Below, one piece after another: positions 1 through 8,975 of a stretch of DNA of 64,000 bases; within the stretch, counting starts at the first letter, position 1; every line of letters begins with the position of its first letter. The stretch covers positions 124,001-188,000 of the forward strand of contig WGMS01000008.1 in assembly GCA_016124935.1 (NCBI GenBank), given 5' to 3'. Below the pieces are notes generated by a model, which was given only the letters and a program-made list of their open reading frames with translations, ran no database searches and had not been told where the DNA came from. The stretch is from a bacterium. GTDB taxonomy: Bacteria > Cyanobacteriota > Vampirovibrionia > Obscuribacterales > Obscuribacteraceae. The translations under genes were made by a program, and so were the position numbers.

Positions 1-960
1 CCGGCTCTATTTTCCGGCGAGTTCTTTATCCTCTGCCTGGCTCTTTCTATGCTGCCGGCTCTATTCTTCCGCCCCCATCCTTTTTTAGCGACCTTAATAG
101 GATATACGGTCTCTTTTGTATTTGCCGTCAACCTGATTATCGAACCGGTTATAGCCCTGACCGGCATGAGCGGCTCTAAATGGCACCTGGCATTGAATGA
201 AGGGGCGCCGGAGCAGATCATGCCTCTGGCTATGCTGCATCTGATCCTGGCCGTTATCTATTTAATGGTGGTCAGAAACAGATCCGTACGTCTCTGGTTC
301 TCCGAACTGACCAGACCCGACGCCTCGGATCGCCTCAAAGCAGCGATTTTCGAATATCGAGCCACCGGGGACAGCGCCCGTACCCTGTCTAAGCTGGGCA
401 TCCTCTATGAAAGAGCCGGTTTGCACAGACAAGCCAGAGAACAGTTGAAAGTGCTGGAGAAGCATCATCCGACCTCTCTCTATACCTATTTCTTGAAAGC
501 CCTGGTGAATTACGGTCAGCGCAAATTCGACAAGGCGAAAGCCGCTTTTCTATACGCTTCGGACATGGCCCATGACGCAGCCATAAGCGGAAACGGCATC
601 ACCACCATTGCCGAGACGGATAAACTGCGTGCCCAGCTTCTGGCAGCAGCAGCCTGCTCCTCTTTTGCTGCCGGAGAGATTATCCAGGCGATTAACTTGA
701 GCGAAAGAGCTCTGGAGCTGGATGATTCTTATCTAGTGGCACGGATGGTGAAAGTCGATGCCCTCCTGCGAACAGGTCAAAAAGACCAGGCAGCCCAGGA
801 AATTCTTATAGCAGTTCATTCCGGACTTACTCTGGATCTGGAGAACAAAGTTCCCCTGGATGTGGAAACATCCTTTGCTTTACTAGAAGAGATGGAATCC
901 CAGAGAAGCGCTTCCGAAGCTGTAAAACGAACGATGTTAGAGACAGCAGGTAAAAATTAG
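1..960 (+). CDS. Partial membrane-anchored TPR protein, 5' end outside the window
   Basis: The frame is open from base 1 without a stop, so this is the 3' part of a longer gene; the first ATG at 49 is probably internal. The visible start is hydrophobic, with at least two membrane segments (about residues 14-38 and 58-76 counted from that ATG). From about residue 95 onward it is soluble and built of TPR-like helix pairs (motifs such as LGILYERAGLHRQAREQL and INLSERALELDDSYLVAR). TPRs normally serve as protein-binding scaffolds. No enzymatic motif is visible, so the function is unknown. An inward-facing TPR tail on a multi-pass protein is the simplest reading. Confidence 0.7.
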   Translation, partial: PALFSGEFFILCLALSMLPALFFRPHPFLATLIGYTVSFVFAVNLIIEPVIALTGMSGSKWHLALNEGAPEQIMPLAMLHLILAVIYLMVVRNRSVRLWFSELTRPDASDRLKAAIFEYRATGDSARTLSKLGILYERAGLHRQAREQLKVLEKHHPTSLYTYFLKALVNYGQRKFDKAKAAFLYASDMAHDAAISGNGITTIAETDKLRAQLLAAAACSSFAAGEIIQAINLSERALELDDSYLVARMVKVDALLRTGQKDQAAQEILIAVHSGLTLDLENKVPLDVETSFALLEEMESQRSASEAVKRTMLETAGKN

Positions 961-1075
961 ATCATCTGTTGTCTGGATAACCTTGTCGGCCACGCATAGG
1001 AAAAAGTCCCGAAATTGACAAGGGAAGGGAGTCAATACGTAATTTCAGCAATTAAACTAATAATCGCTCGCAAAT

Positions 1076-1095
1076 ATGGGCTTTCTCCCATTTTT
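1076..1095 (+). terminator. Possible intrinsic terminator after the TPR protein
   Basis: ATGGG (1076-1080) pairs with CCCAT (1087-1091) across a 6-nt loop and is followed by a short T run. The stem is only 5 bp, extended by three A-T pairs beyond a mismatch, so it is weak. Confidence 0.35.
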
Positions 1096-1120
1096 AAAGG
1101 GCAATTTCTAGATATATAAT
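1092..1120 (+). promoter_or_regulatory. Putative sigma-70 promoter of the GGDEF gene
   Basis: A perfect TATAAT -10 box lies at 1115-1120, about 29 bp before the GTG start at 1149, with a weak TTTTAA at the -35 spacing. A second candidate is a perfect TTGACA at 1015-1020, but it would transcribe through the hairpin at 1076. Confidence 0.4.
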
Positions 1121-1148
1121 TCGGATAGGTTTTTAGGATTAGCCGGTC

Positions 1149-4028
1149 GTGAAAAAAGGCATCGTCAGTAAAGTCAGCCAGAACATGAACATTCGAACCA
1201 GAATGCTCCTGCTCTGCCTGGGAGTGGCCCTGCCCTTGCTGGCTATCGGCAGCATCTCTCTGGTGATGCAGTACAACAGCCTTCACGCCGAGTCTAAAAG
1301 GGCGACATCTTTTCAAGCGGCGATTGCCGCCCGAACCCTGAGCCAGTGGACTTATTCTCAGCTAAATTCAATCGCCGCCGTTGGTCAGATGGCAGTCCTT
1401 TCGGAAGGAAACCCGGGCGACATAGAAGAGACACTTCAGACCGCCCTGGTATCGCACAACAAAGATTGGGCAGAGCTTGCCTTGATAGACACCAGCGGTA
1501 CGCCCCGCTCAGTTCAGGTAGTGGAAGGCGAGCACATCGTCTCGAAGACGGCAAGCTTTGTCAGGGCAGAAACACTGAATCAAATCAGCCGCTACCGCCA
1601 CGCCCTGCTGACAGGCTTCGACCAGAGTCCCTGGACCGACAGACCGGGGATTTTTGCCGTGGCACCGGTGACCCAGCGTGGCGAATTGACCGGATATCTG
1701 GTGGCAGGCATAAAACCCGAAGCTGTGCTCGGCATATTCACCGGACTATCCAGCTCGAACGGCACTGTGATAACGGTAATCGACGACAAGAATCGTGTGG
1801 TCGCCAGAACCCTGCAAAACGATTACTGGCAGGGCAAGGACTTCTCTAACGGACGCTGTGTAATCGCAGCCGATGGAAAGGATACCGGCACCATAGAAGG
1901 TCTGGGCATTGCCGACAAAACACCCAGGGCCTACGCCTTCGAGAGATCGCAACCGAATGATTGGTTGGTTATAGTCGGCGTCCCTTTTCGAACCATATAC
2001 AGTGGCGCCGCCGGCAGCCTCGGCGGCTACGACTGGCTCGGCACTCTGATAATGCTCTCTCTTGCAGCAATAGCAATTTCTCTAGCCCTTGCTTATGCCG
2101 CCACCTCGCACTTCACCAGAACAATCAATGTCCTGGTCAAAGAGGCTCTGATGCTTGGCAAAGGAGATTTCACCAAACGTGTCAATGTCCAGGCAAGAGA
2201 CGAACTGGGCACCCTGGCCAAAGCCTTCAACGCCATGGCGGAGATGCTCTCCCTCGATAAAGAGCAGAAAGCCATGGTACAGAATATCTCTAACGCCGTC
2301 CGTCAGTCTCTGGATTTGAACGAGATCCTCAACACCACTGTCCAGGAACTCGGAAAAAATCTGGACGCCAGCCGCTGCTGTCTCGCGCTTCTAGACGACC
2401 GAGGCACTTCCACCATGGAAGATGACGAACTGGTGTTCGACTATGTCTGGCATAATCCTGCTCGCTCGGGTGATCAACTGCGAAACCGCAAGATTCCCAT
2501 TCCAGAGTCGAGTGTGCTCCGGCAGATCATCGAACAGGGCTCGCTTATGTCTCTCGATGTCCTCCAAGACAGTGCCGGAACCATATTCTATGCATCCGGT
2601 CAATCTCCCGATGACTGGAAAACTATCAAGTCTTTCATTGCCTGCCCAATCAGCACCAGAAATGGTGCCCTCGGCGTCATCCTCGTTCACCAGTGCGACA
2701 AGCGCCGCACCTGGTCCCCTTACGAATTAGAGTTGGTCGAGGCTGTGGCCGGTCAGGTGACAGTGGCCCTGGAGCACGCTCGCCTCTACGAAAGAACCAA
2801 GCGCATGGCGGAACAGGAGATGCTGATCAATCATATTGTTCGTTCAGTAAGAAGCTCTCTTGATCTCGACGAAATCCTCTCTACTGTGACCAGGGAGATC
2901 AGACATGCTCTGAGGGTGGAGCGCGTTCAGATTATTCAACCGCGTTCGAAAAATCCGCTTATCGTAACCCACGAATCCACTGCCCAGGGTTATAGCAGCA
3001 CGATAGATGTCTGCATGTATCCTGATCATCTCGACTTCGACCCAACCAGACCCGAGAGCAGCGTTGTCCGCAATAGTGTGCTCGGCATCAATCTTGCCGG
3101 TCTGCTTCAGCTTTCTGAAGAGGATTCCACAGGCACCACTCTGAAAGCCAGCGCAGCAGATAAGAATCAGGCTCAGGCTCATATTCAAGCTATAACCATT
3201 CAAGAAGCACCGATAGCGGTTATCGACGATGTGGCCAGGGACAGCCGCTCCCTTCCCTTTAATGCCTTCCTCAAGAGTGTCGGCTCCAGGGCGCTTATCG
3301 CCGCTCCTTTAGTGAACGACAACAAGCTGATTGGACTACTTGTAGTACACCAGTGTTCAAGCACCAGAGAATGGAAACCGAGCGAAGTACAACTGGTCAA
3401 TTCCATCGCCGACCAGCTTGCCATAGCCGTCACCCATGCCCATCTATTCGCCCAGGTTCGCCACCAGGCCATTACCGATGGCCTCACCGGACTCTACAAC
3501 CATATTTACTTCAAGAAACGCCTGGAAGAAGAAATGCGCCTCAGCGACAGAAAGGGAACATCCTGTTCGCTTATAATGATCGACCTCGACAAGCTCAAAT
3601 ATATCAACGACAACTTCGGTCACCCGGTAGGCGACGCCGCCATTCGCCAGGTGGCAGACATCCTCAAAACCGTTTTGAGAAGCGGAGATACGGCAGCCAG
3701 ATACGGTGGAGAAGAGTTCGCGGTGATACTGCCCGAGACATCGCTTCTAGAGGCGGCATTAATCGCCAAACGTCTCTGCAACCAGATTCGCACCAGCCCG
3801 GTGCCTGGTCTGGGTCGGATAACAGCCTCCATGGGATGCGCCAGCTATCCTCAACATGCGAAAAGCGGAGACGAGCTGGTTATCAAATCGGACCGCGCCC
3901 TCTATGAAGCCAAGAACAACGGCAGAGACCAGGTCAAAGTCTATGAAGAAGAAGAGAGCAACCTCAATACCGGCCTCCCTTCGGTGAAAGAACACAGTTT
4001 CACCGCTGACGAGATCGAGCATAGATAA
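1149..4028 (+). CDS. Membrane Cache-HAMP-GAF-GAF-GGDEF diguanylate cyclase
   Basis: Likely makes cyclic di-GMP from two GTP in response to an external signal. Domain order: N-terminal membrane segment (about residues 18-40), extracytoplasmic double-Cache-like region (about 45-290), second membrane segment (about 297-320), HAMP (about 320-375), two GAF domains (about 385-555 and 570-775) and a C-terminal GGDEF domain (about 785-945). The active-site motif is GGEEF at residues 853-857. An intact RSGD inhibitory I-site sits at 844-847 with the standard five-residue spacing, so an active, product-inhibited enzyme is expected. The start is GTG at 1149; an in-frame ATG 12 codons later is the alternative. 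Its stop overlaps the next gene's ATG as TAATG, which implies translational coupling. Confidence 0.9.
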   Translation: MKKGIVSKVSQNMNIRTRMLLLCLGVALPLLAIGSISLVMQYNSLHAESKRATSFQAAIAARTLSQWTYSQLNSIAAVGQMAVLSEGNPGDIEETLQTALVSHNKDWAELALIDTSGTPRSVQVVEGEHIVSKTASFVRAETLNQISRYRHALLTGFDQSPWTDRPGIFAVAPVTQRGELTGYLVAGIKPEAVLGIFTGLSSSNGTVITVIDDKNRVVARTLQNDYWQGKDFSNGRCVIAADGKDTGTIEGLGIADKTPRAYAFERSQPNDWLVIVGVPFRTIYSGAAGSLGGYDWLGTLIMLSLAAIAISLALAYAATSHFTRTINVLVKEALMLGKGDFTKRVNVQARDELGTLAKAFNAMAEMLSLDKEQKAMVQNISNAVRQSLDLNEILNTTVQELGKNLDASRCCLALLDDRGTSTMEDDELVFDYVWHNPARSGDQLRNRKIPIPESSVLRQIIEQGSLMSLDVLQDSAGTIFYASGQSPDDWKTIKSFIACPISTRNGALGVILVHQCDKRRTWSPYELELVEAVAGQVTVALEHARLYERTKRMAEQEMLINHIVRSVRSSLDLDEILSTVTREIRHALRVERVQIIQPRSKNPLIVTHESTAQGYSSTIDVCMYPDHLDFDPTRPESSVVRNSVLGINLAGLLQLSEEDSTGTTLKASAADKNQAQAHIQAITIQEAPIAVIDDVARDSRSLPFNAFLKSVGSRALIAAPLVNDNKLIGLLVVHQCSSTREWKPSEVQLVNSIADQLAIAVTHAHLFAQVRHQAITDGLTGLYNHIYFKKRLEEEMRLSDRKGTSCSLIMIDLDKLKYINDNFGHPVGDAAIRQVADILKTVLRSGDTAARYGGEEFAVILPETSLLEAALIAKRLCNQIRTSPVPGLGRITASMGCASYPQHAKSGDELVIKSDRALYEAKNNGRDQVKVYEEEESNLNTGLPSVKEHSFTADEIEHR

Positions 4029-4717
4029 TGAAGAGACTGGTGCTTTTCGACATCGATGAAACAATGATCTCTTCGGACGGCGCCGGTCGCCGTGCCATCG
4101 GCAAAGCCCTGGCGCAACGCTTCGGCGGAGATATCGATACGATTAAGGTAAGCATGTCGGGCAAGACCGATCCCCAGATTCTTACAGAGATCCTGCGCAC
4201 CTGCAACATGGATGATGCCGAGATTGAAAGCAGTATCGATGAGATTCTCGAGATCTATCTCACTTTGCTCCAGGCAGAGATAGACCGCTCCAGCTCCTAT
4301 ATCATCCACAACGGCATTCCGGAGTTGCTGGATTTATTGCACAAAGAAGAGGCTTTCTGTCTGGGGTTGCTGACCGGCAATATCGAAAAAGGAGCAAGGA
4401 TGAAATTGAATCGCTTCGATCTGAATCGCTTCTTCCCAATCGGTGCCTACGGATGCGACTCGGCAAATCGAATGGATCTTCCCAAAATTGCAAGAGACCG
4501 CGGTAGCCTTCACTTCAACATCGATTTCGAGCCCCGGGAAGTAACGATCATAGGCGACAGCATCTACGATGTGCTCTGCGCCAAAGGTTACGGAGCCAAG
4601 AGTATAGCCGTAAATACCGGTAGCACCGCCCGGGAGATGCTGGAAGAACAAGATCCGGATTATCTCTTCGAGGACCTTGGCGACATCGAAGCGGTGGTCG
4701 AAGCGATTCTTGCTTGA
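4028..4717 (+). CDS. HAD-superfamily hydrolase, phosphoglycolate phosphatase-like
   Basis: A 229-aa phosphatase of the haloacid dehalogenase superfamily. The nucleophile motif is FDIDET (Asp8 and Asp10), motif II threonine is in LLTGN, a basic residue is in DLPKIARD, and the acidic Mg-binding motif is IIGDSIYDV. The cap segment SGKTDPQIL is typical of the phosphoglycolate phosphatase-like branch, but the substrate cannot be read from sequence. The ATG shares one base with the stop of the upstream diguanylate cyclase, so the two are probably translated together. A link between the phosphatase and c-di-GMP signalling is only suggested by this position. Confidence 0.85.
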   Translation: MKRLVLFDIDETMISSDGAGRRAIGKALAQRFGGDIDTIKVSMSGKTDPQILTEILRTCNMDDAEIESSIDEILEIYLTLLQAEIDRSSSYIIHNGIPELLDLLHKEEAFCLGLLTGNIEKGARMKLNRFDLNRFFPIGAYGCDSANRMDLPKIARDRGSLHFNIDFEPREVTIIGDSIYDVLCAKGYGAKSIAVNTGSTAREMLEEQDPDYLFEDLGDIEAVVEAILA

Positions 4718-4722
4718 TTTTC

Positions 4723-5817
4723 TCAAAAGAACTCGACACAGAATGGCTTTTTATGCGCCAAGACATCAACGAGAGATGGCTCGATTATCTCTTCAGCTTC
4801 TGCTGTATTATTTATCCCGACCATGGTCTGAATCAGTCTTCCGGGGGTAAAAACCGGACCGTTCTCAGCTGATTTATGGGAAGGGCTGATTAAGAGAGGA
4901 TCCTCAATTTTAAAAGCTCCTGCAATATCCTGGAGTCCGAAAGTCTCTAGTAATGCCTGGGTGTGCACCACCCGTGCCATCACTCCCGGTTTGTAAACGA
5001 ACTTCATCTGAGGATCGGTTATGCCAAAGGAAATAACAGGCTCCGGAGAAGGAAGAGTAATCTCGACTTTGTCGAAATTAAGATCGTCCATTCGTCTGAC
5101 CAGAGAAAGTCCATCCAAAAAAGCCTGGCGATTTAGATAAGCGAACTCCACCACTTCCAGGGTACGCTCTTTCGGCGACCTGGTGTTCCAGAGCATATAG
5201 CCCTGGTCGCTGGCGTAGATACTGGTCTCTCGCTGAGGATTGTTCACCAGACGTATCCACTGATGTTTGCTTCTGCGCAAGCTCATGTTGCAATTTGCAA
5301 TCCATTGATCGTGCACTTTTGCTATCTGATCGAAATCATCAAGACCTAACTTTCTGAAGACGGTACTGTCACCGCGGTCCGGCAGTGAAGACAGATTGGC
5401 TTCTAGAGTATATTTGAAGTCTGATACCTCGTATCCCAGACGCTGGTAGAAAGGGTAAGAAAATGGCCACAGAGTCGACACCGGCACACGCTTTTCATAA
5501 AGAGACTGCAAACAGGCTCTCAAACATTCACGAATCAGCCCCTGTCTTCTAAAAGCAGGATCGCACGACACGGCTGAGATTCCGCCGCAGGGGACCAGCT
5601 TATCACCCAGCCACATCTCGAAGTGAATGATACCGGCGATACTTACGAGATAGCCATCCTTGTAAACACCGAAGCGTTCGTTCAAATAAGTCTCGAAAAA
5701 AGTTCGCCAGCGTACCCGATCATAAAAACCGAAGGACATGGACCAGATATCGATGGCCCGCTCCAGATCATCGGCGCTAATAGATTTGACAACATGTTCA
5801 CCGGATTTGGCGATCAT
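4723..5817 (-). CDS. Eis-like GNAT family N-acetyltransferase
   Basis: A 364-aa acetyl-CoA-dependent acyltransferase. The N-terminal half carries the GNAT acetyl-CoA loop (FRRQGLIRECL) and an Eis-type WPFSYPFYQRLGYE segment, whose tyrosine probably corresponds to the general acid of Eis enzymes. The C-terminal third fits the sterol-carrier-like fold of this family. The protein ends in Phe-Phe. In mycobacterial Eis the terminal Phe carboxylate is catalytic, so the end is probably authentic. It is convergent with the HAD gene, separated by five bases. Aminoglycosides and lysines are known substrates of relatives; the native substrate here is unknown. Confidence 0.8.
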   Translation of the reverse strand: MIAKSGEHVVKSISADDLERAIDIWSMSFGFYDRVRWRTFFETYLNERFGVYKDGYLVSIAGIIHFEMWLGDKLVPCGGISAVSCDPAFRRQGLIRECLRACLQSLYEKRVPVSTLWPFSYPFYQRLGYEVSDFKYTLEANLSSLPDRGDSTVFRKLGLDDFDQIAKVHDQWIANCNMSLRRSKHQWIRLVNNPQRETSIYASDQGYMLWNTRSPKERTLEVVEFAYLNRQAFLDGLSLVRRMDDLNFDKVEITLPSPEPVISFGITDPQMKFVYKPGVMARVVHTQALLETFGLQDIAGAFKIEDPLLISPSHKSAENGPVFTPGRLIQTMVGINNTAEAEEIIEPSLVDVLAHKKPFCVEFF

Positions 5818-5945
5818 CTAAAAATCCCCATTGACAAGCAGATAAGGTGCACAAGATTCGTTTCATCCAACTATAATATGGCGGCTATCATTATAACCAG
5901 CCCAGGGTGACCTGAGCGAATCGCGAACCGCGGATCATCATCGAA

Positions 5946-6527
5946 ATGAGCCAATCAAGAAAGCTGAGAGGAAATAGAAGAAGGGTTCTGGCTTACATAG
6001 GTCTGGGCTCCAACCATGGCGACCGAGTCGGCTATATTCAGCAAGCAGTACAGTTTCTCAAAGACATTAAAGAAATAGAGGTAGTGGAATGCTCCAGCCT
6101 CTATGAAGCCGAGCCCGTAGGCGAGGAGTACACTCAATGGTTCGTCAACGCGGTCGCCATTATCGAAACAAGTTTTTCCGGCGAAGAGCTGCTTGACGTT
6201 TTGCAGGATATCGAAAAAAGACTGGAAGAGATGCACAAGCACGAGCTACTGGAAAAGAACGAGAGAGATCCAGGCAGAAGAAGAATCATCGACCTGGATA
6301 TCCTCTATTTTGGCAACGAAATCCTGGACCTTTCCTATTTGACAGTGCCCCATCCGCTATTGCAGAAGCGAGCTTTCGCCCTGGTGCCTTTATTGGAGCT
6401 GTCACCGGAACTGATGCATCCCCTCTTGCGCAAAACAGTAGCTCAGCTTCATCAAGAGCTGAAAGAGCCTGAGCAGGTCTTCCTCTACGGAACAAGACAG
6501 GTAAGAGAATCAGAACCCCATGACTGA
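5946..6527 (+). CDS. folK: HPPK, 2-amino-4-hydroxy-6-hydroxymethyldihydropteridine pyrophosphokinase
   Basis: Transfers pyrophosphate from ATP to 6-hydroxymethyl-7,8-dihydropterin in folate synthesis. The 193-aa protein shows the HPPK signatures IGLGSNHGDRVGYIQQAV, ALIETSF-like core (AVAIIETSF), the catalytic RRIIDLDILYFG segment and PHPLLQKRAFALVPL. The start ATG at 5946 has only a weak ribosome-binding site. Its 3' end overlaps acpS by 8 bp, so the two are translationally coupled. No other fol gene is adjacent, which is unusual but not rare. Confidence 0.93.
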   Translation: MSQSRKLRGNRRRVLAYIGLGSNHGDRVGYIQQAVQFLKDIKEIEVVECSSLYEAEPVGEEYTQWFVNAVAIIETSFSGEELLDVLQDIEKRLEEMHKHELLEKNERDPGRRRIIDLDILYFGNEILDLSYLTVPHPLLQKRAFALVPLLELSPELMHPLLRKTVAQLHQELKEPEQVFLYGTRQVRESEPHD

Positions 6528-6909
6528 CTCTTTTAAGATAGGCGTGGACATCTGTTCTATAAAACGGGTAGAAGAGGCGTATGAGCGCTTCGGAAAACGC
6601 TTCCTCGAAAGGATACTGACCGAAGCAGAAGCTGCTTATGTCACCTCCAGCCCCAAACATCTTATTCCTCGGCTGGCAGGGCGTTTCGCAGCCAAAGAGG
6701 CCTGTGCTAAAGCCCTGGGCTGCGGCATCCGCGGAATAAACTGGAAAGACGTGGAAGTGACAAAAAAACAATCAGGAGAACCAGGCATCAATCTGCATGC
6801 CAGAGCCAGAGCCAGAGCGGACAAGCTCGGTCTGCAAAACTTTCAGCTGAGCATCAGTCATGAAAGAGAATACGCGGTAGCATTCGTGGTGGCATCGGCG
6901 GCATCGTGA
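6520..6909 (+). CDS. acpS: Holo-[acyl-carrier-protein] synthase
   Basis: Transfers the 4'-phosphopantetheine arm of CoA to the serine of acyl carrier protein, activating it for fatty acid synthesis. At 129 aa it matches the short AcpS type. Visible motifs are IGVDICSIKRVE with the Mg-binding Asp, the FAAKEACAKALG helix with the catalytic Glu-Lys pair, and the C-terminal LSISHEREYAVA. The ATG lies inside the end of folK (8-bp overlap). The next gene starts 18 bp downstream, so folK-acpS-SAM hydrolase looks like one transcript. Confidence 0.93.
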   Translation: MTDSFKIGVDICSIKRVEEAYERFGKRFLERILTEAEAAYVTSSPKHLIPRLAGRFAAKEACAKALGCGIRGINWKDVEVTKKQSGEPGINLHARARARADKLGLQNFQLSISHEREYAVAFVVASAAS

Positions 6910-6927
6910 AACTGAGAGGCAAAGTAA

Positions 6928-7734
6928 ATGACCAAGAACAATAGCGGACATGACAGCATAATCACATTCACCAGTGATTTCGGTACAACAGACGGTTATG
7001 TGGGCATTGTCAAAGGTTCTATCAGCAACATAAATCAAGATGCCACCATAATAGATTTGGCCCACGAGATAAAACCTTTCGATGTAAGGGCCGGCGCCTG
7101 GATCATCTATAACTCCTACAGATTTTTTCCAGCGGGTACTATCCATCTGGTGGTTGTCGATCCAAAAGTAGGCTCCAGTCAGCGCCGCATCCTCTTAACC
7201 AACGGCGAGCACCACTTTGTCGGACCGGACAGTGGGGTCTTCTCTCTGGTCCTCAACACCAGAGGAGACTGGACGGCCTACGAAATCAAAAACGAAATCT
7301 TCTTTCTTCAAGACATCTCCTCGAGCTTCCACGCACGAGATATCTTCGGACCGGTGGCGGCCCATCTCTCTCTTGGCATAGAGCCGCACAAATTCGGACC
7401 GGAGATAGACAGCAAGAGCTTGAATGCCTCGGCCTATCGACCGGCGGCGATATCATCATCGAATATAGCCGGAGAAGTTATCTACATAGACCGATTCGGC
7501 AATCTAATCACCAATATTCCCAACTCGGCAATACCACAGGCAATATCATCGGGATGGAAGCTGAACATCACCAATGAAGTAATCGACGAAATCTCTTTGA
7601 CCTATTCTTCGGTGCCCGAAGGAGCTCTACTTGCCTTCGAAGGCAGCCATGGCTTTCTAGAGATCGCAGCCAATCAAGCCAGCGCAGTCAAGAAATTGAA
7701 GGCATCCATGGGAGAGCCGGTGGTCTTATGCTGA
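6928..7734 (+). CDS. SAM hydrolase / SAM hydroxide adenosyltransferase (DUF62)
   Basis: A 268-aa member of the DUF62 family, which hydrolyses S-adenosylmethionine to adenosine and methionine and is related to the SAM-dependent chlorinases and fluorinases. Motifs seen: ITFTSDFGTTDGYVG near the N-terminus, VVVDPKVGSS followed by an arginine pair, FVGPDSGVFS, FHARDIFGPVAAHL and YIDRFGNLITNI. The Asp, Arg and His of the hydrolase triad appear present, which favours hydrolase over halogenase. The Asp-Arg spacing seems one residue longer than in relatives I recall. It follows acpS by 18 bp with the same orientation. Confidence 0.85.
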   Translation: MTKNNSGHDSIITFTSDFGTTDGYVGIVKGSISNINQDATIIDLAHEIKPFDVRAGAWIIYNSYRFFPAGTIHLVVVDPKVGSSQRRILLTNGEHHFVGPDSGVFSLVLNTRGDWTAYEIKNEIFFLQDISSSFHARDIFGPVAAHLSLGIEPHKFGPEIDSKSLNASAYRPAAISSSNIAGEVIYIDRFGNLITNIPNSAIPQAISSGWKLNITNEVIDEISLTYSSVPEGALLAFEGSHGFLEIAANQASAVKKLKASMGEPVVLC

Positions 7735-7820
7735 GAGTCCGGTTATCGGTCTAATACTTTCAAGGTGGTTATTTTGGGAATATCATAAGGGAATAGCTAT
7801 TCTCCGGATATCTCACAGCC

Positions 7821-8417
7821 ATGAGCAAAGCAAAGAAGAAAAGTTCGGAAGCCGAAAAGAAGCTGCCTGCCGATACAGAAGCGGTCAAAATAAAAATAGA
7901 AGAAGTAAAGGAAGAAGATAACAGCGTCAATGTGCCCAGCAAGGAAGCTGTGGAAGCCAGCGTCGAACCGTCCCCGGAAGAGGAAGAGGCAGAGACAGAG
8001 GCAGAATCCGAATCTGAAGCTCTTCGCAAAGCCGAATTGGAAAGGGAAGTGCCGGCACCGCTCGATCTCAGAGCTGCCAGCCTGATAGTAGTCGTCCTCA
8101 CGGCTTTGAGTGTTCTGGCTGCCAAACAGTTTTCAGACCAGGGAATTCTGCTTATTTCAGGGATGTTTGTCTTTCTCGGCGCCTATCCGGCCATAAAGCT
8201 GGATATCAAAGACGGCACCAGGCGCTTTGCCGTGGAGATGGCCCTGATATATGCGCTCTGCATGGTCATCTTCGTAATCTTGAAAACACTATTTCCAGAC
8301 AACTATAACGACGGCGAACACGCCAAGATAGTGATCATCATCCTCAGCACCATGGCCTGCCGGCTGATAGTCTGGCCTATATACAACTACGAATCTTCAG
8401 ACTCCGGCGATAAATAG
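7821..8417 (+). CDS. Conserved-type membrane protein with acidic N-terminal tail
   Basis: No family recognised. The first 85 or so residues are highly charged (Lys/Glu, then Glu-rich) and probably disordered and cytoplasmic. Four hydrophobic segments follow, roughly residues 92-112, 115-135, 142-164 and 175-195. The protein ends shortly after the last segment. The 86-bp gap before it suggests its own promoter. It is convergent with the MazF-type toxin gene, five bases apart. Confidence 0.7.
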   Translation: MSKAKKKSSEAEKKLPADTEAVKIKIEEVKEEDNSVNVPSKEAVEASVEPSPEEEEAETEAESESEALRKAELEREVPAPLDLRAASLIVVVLTALSVLAAKQFSDQGILLISGMFVFLGAYPAIKLDIKDGTRRFAVEMALIYALCMVIFVILKTLFPDNYNDGEHAKIVIIILSTMACRLIVWPIYNYESSDSGDK

Positions 8418-8422
8418 CGTTT

Positions 8423-8842
8423 TTACTCTTCTTCCTCGGGCAGGTCCTCACCCACCGGTCTGCCGATGGATAGAGCAATCATAAGACACTGATCGACCCT
8501 TTCCATGACCTCCTGGGGAAAAGCTCCTATCTTGCTGACCAGAAGGGTCTTGGGAATGGTTGCAATTACTGTGCAGTCGATCACGCTGTCAAGGCGCAAC
8601 CCGCCTTTCTTGCCAGCCTCGCTGTCCATTTTCACAACCACCTGGGTGGGTTCCCGGGCGGCTCTTGAAGTGTTGCTGGTAAGCGGAACCAACAGGACAT
8701 CGTCCAACCGATCATTGTTGTAGTCGTTCGAAATCAATACCGCAGGCCGACGCTTGGTCTGGGTTTGGCCATCGTCTGTTGTATAGGGAAAAGAGACGAG
8801 AACTACATCGCCTTTCCTGTACTTTGTGATTTTTGTAGACAT
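8423..8842 (-). CDS. MazF/PemK-family endoribonuclease toxin
   Basis: A 139-aa PemK/MazF-fold protein. It begins with the family's RKGDVVLVSFPYTTDDG strand-loop, followed by KRRPAVLISND with the conserved basic pair, DVLLVPLTSN, and a central GGLRLDSVIDCTVIATIPK that matches the usual (L/K)xSvv.c.qi.tv.k pattern. Family members cleave mRNA at short sequences and are normally paired with an upstream antitoxin. No recognisable MazE/PemI gene is present. The only candidate partner is the weak 72-aa ORF 133 bp upstream on the same strand. Confidence 0.85.
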   Translation of the reverse strand: MSTKITKYRKGDVVLVSFPYTTDDGQTQTKRRPAVLISNDYNNDRLDDVLLVPLTSNTSRAAREPTQVVVKMDSEAGKKGGLRLDSVIDCTVIATIPKTLLVSKIGAFPQEVMERVDQCLMIALSIGRPVGEDLPEEEE

Positions 8843-8975
8843 TCAGCCGAAATCGCTGGTAAGTTACTAAGGGCAAAACACTGCCTTATTAATTGTACCA
8901 ATCATACAGAATTTTGCAGCACAAATAGGGCTCCCAGGAACCCTTTTGCATAAAAATTGAATTTGATGGAGGTGC

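Noticed and set aside
1346..1849. 167-codon plus-strand frame inside the GGDEF gene
   Set aside because: It is a shifted frame of a well-supported domain protein, with Arg-rich, low-complexity product.
5818..5945. TTGACA (about 5831) with TATAAT (about 5872) as a promoter for folK
   Set aside because: The two boxes are about 35 bp apart, not 16-18, so they do not form one promoter; each alone lacks a partner.
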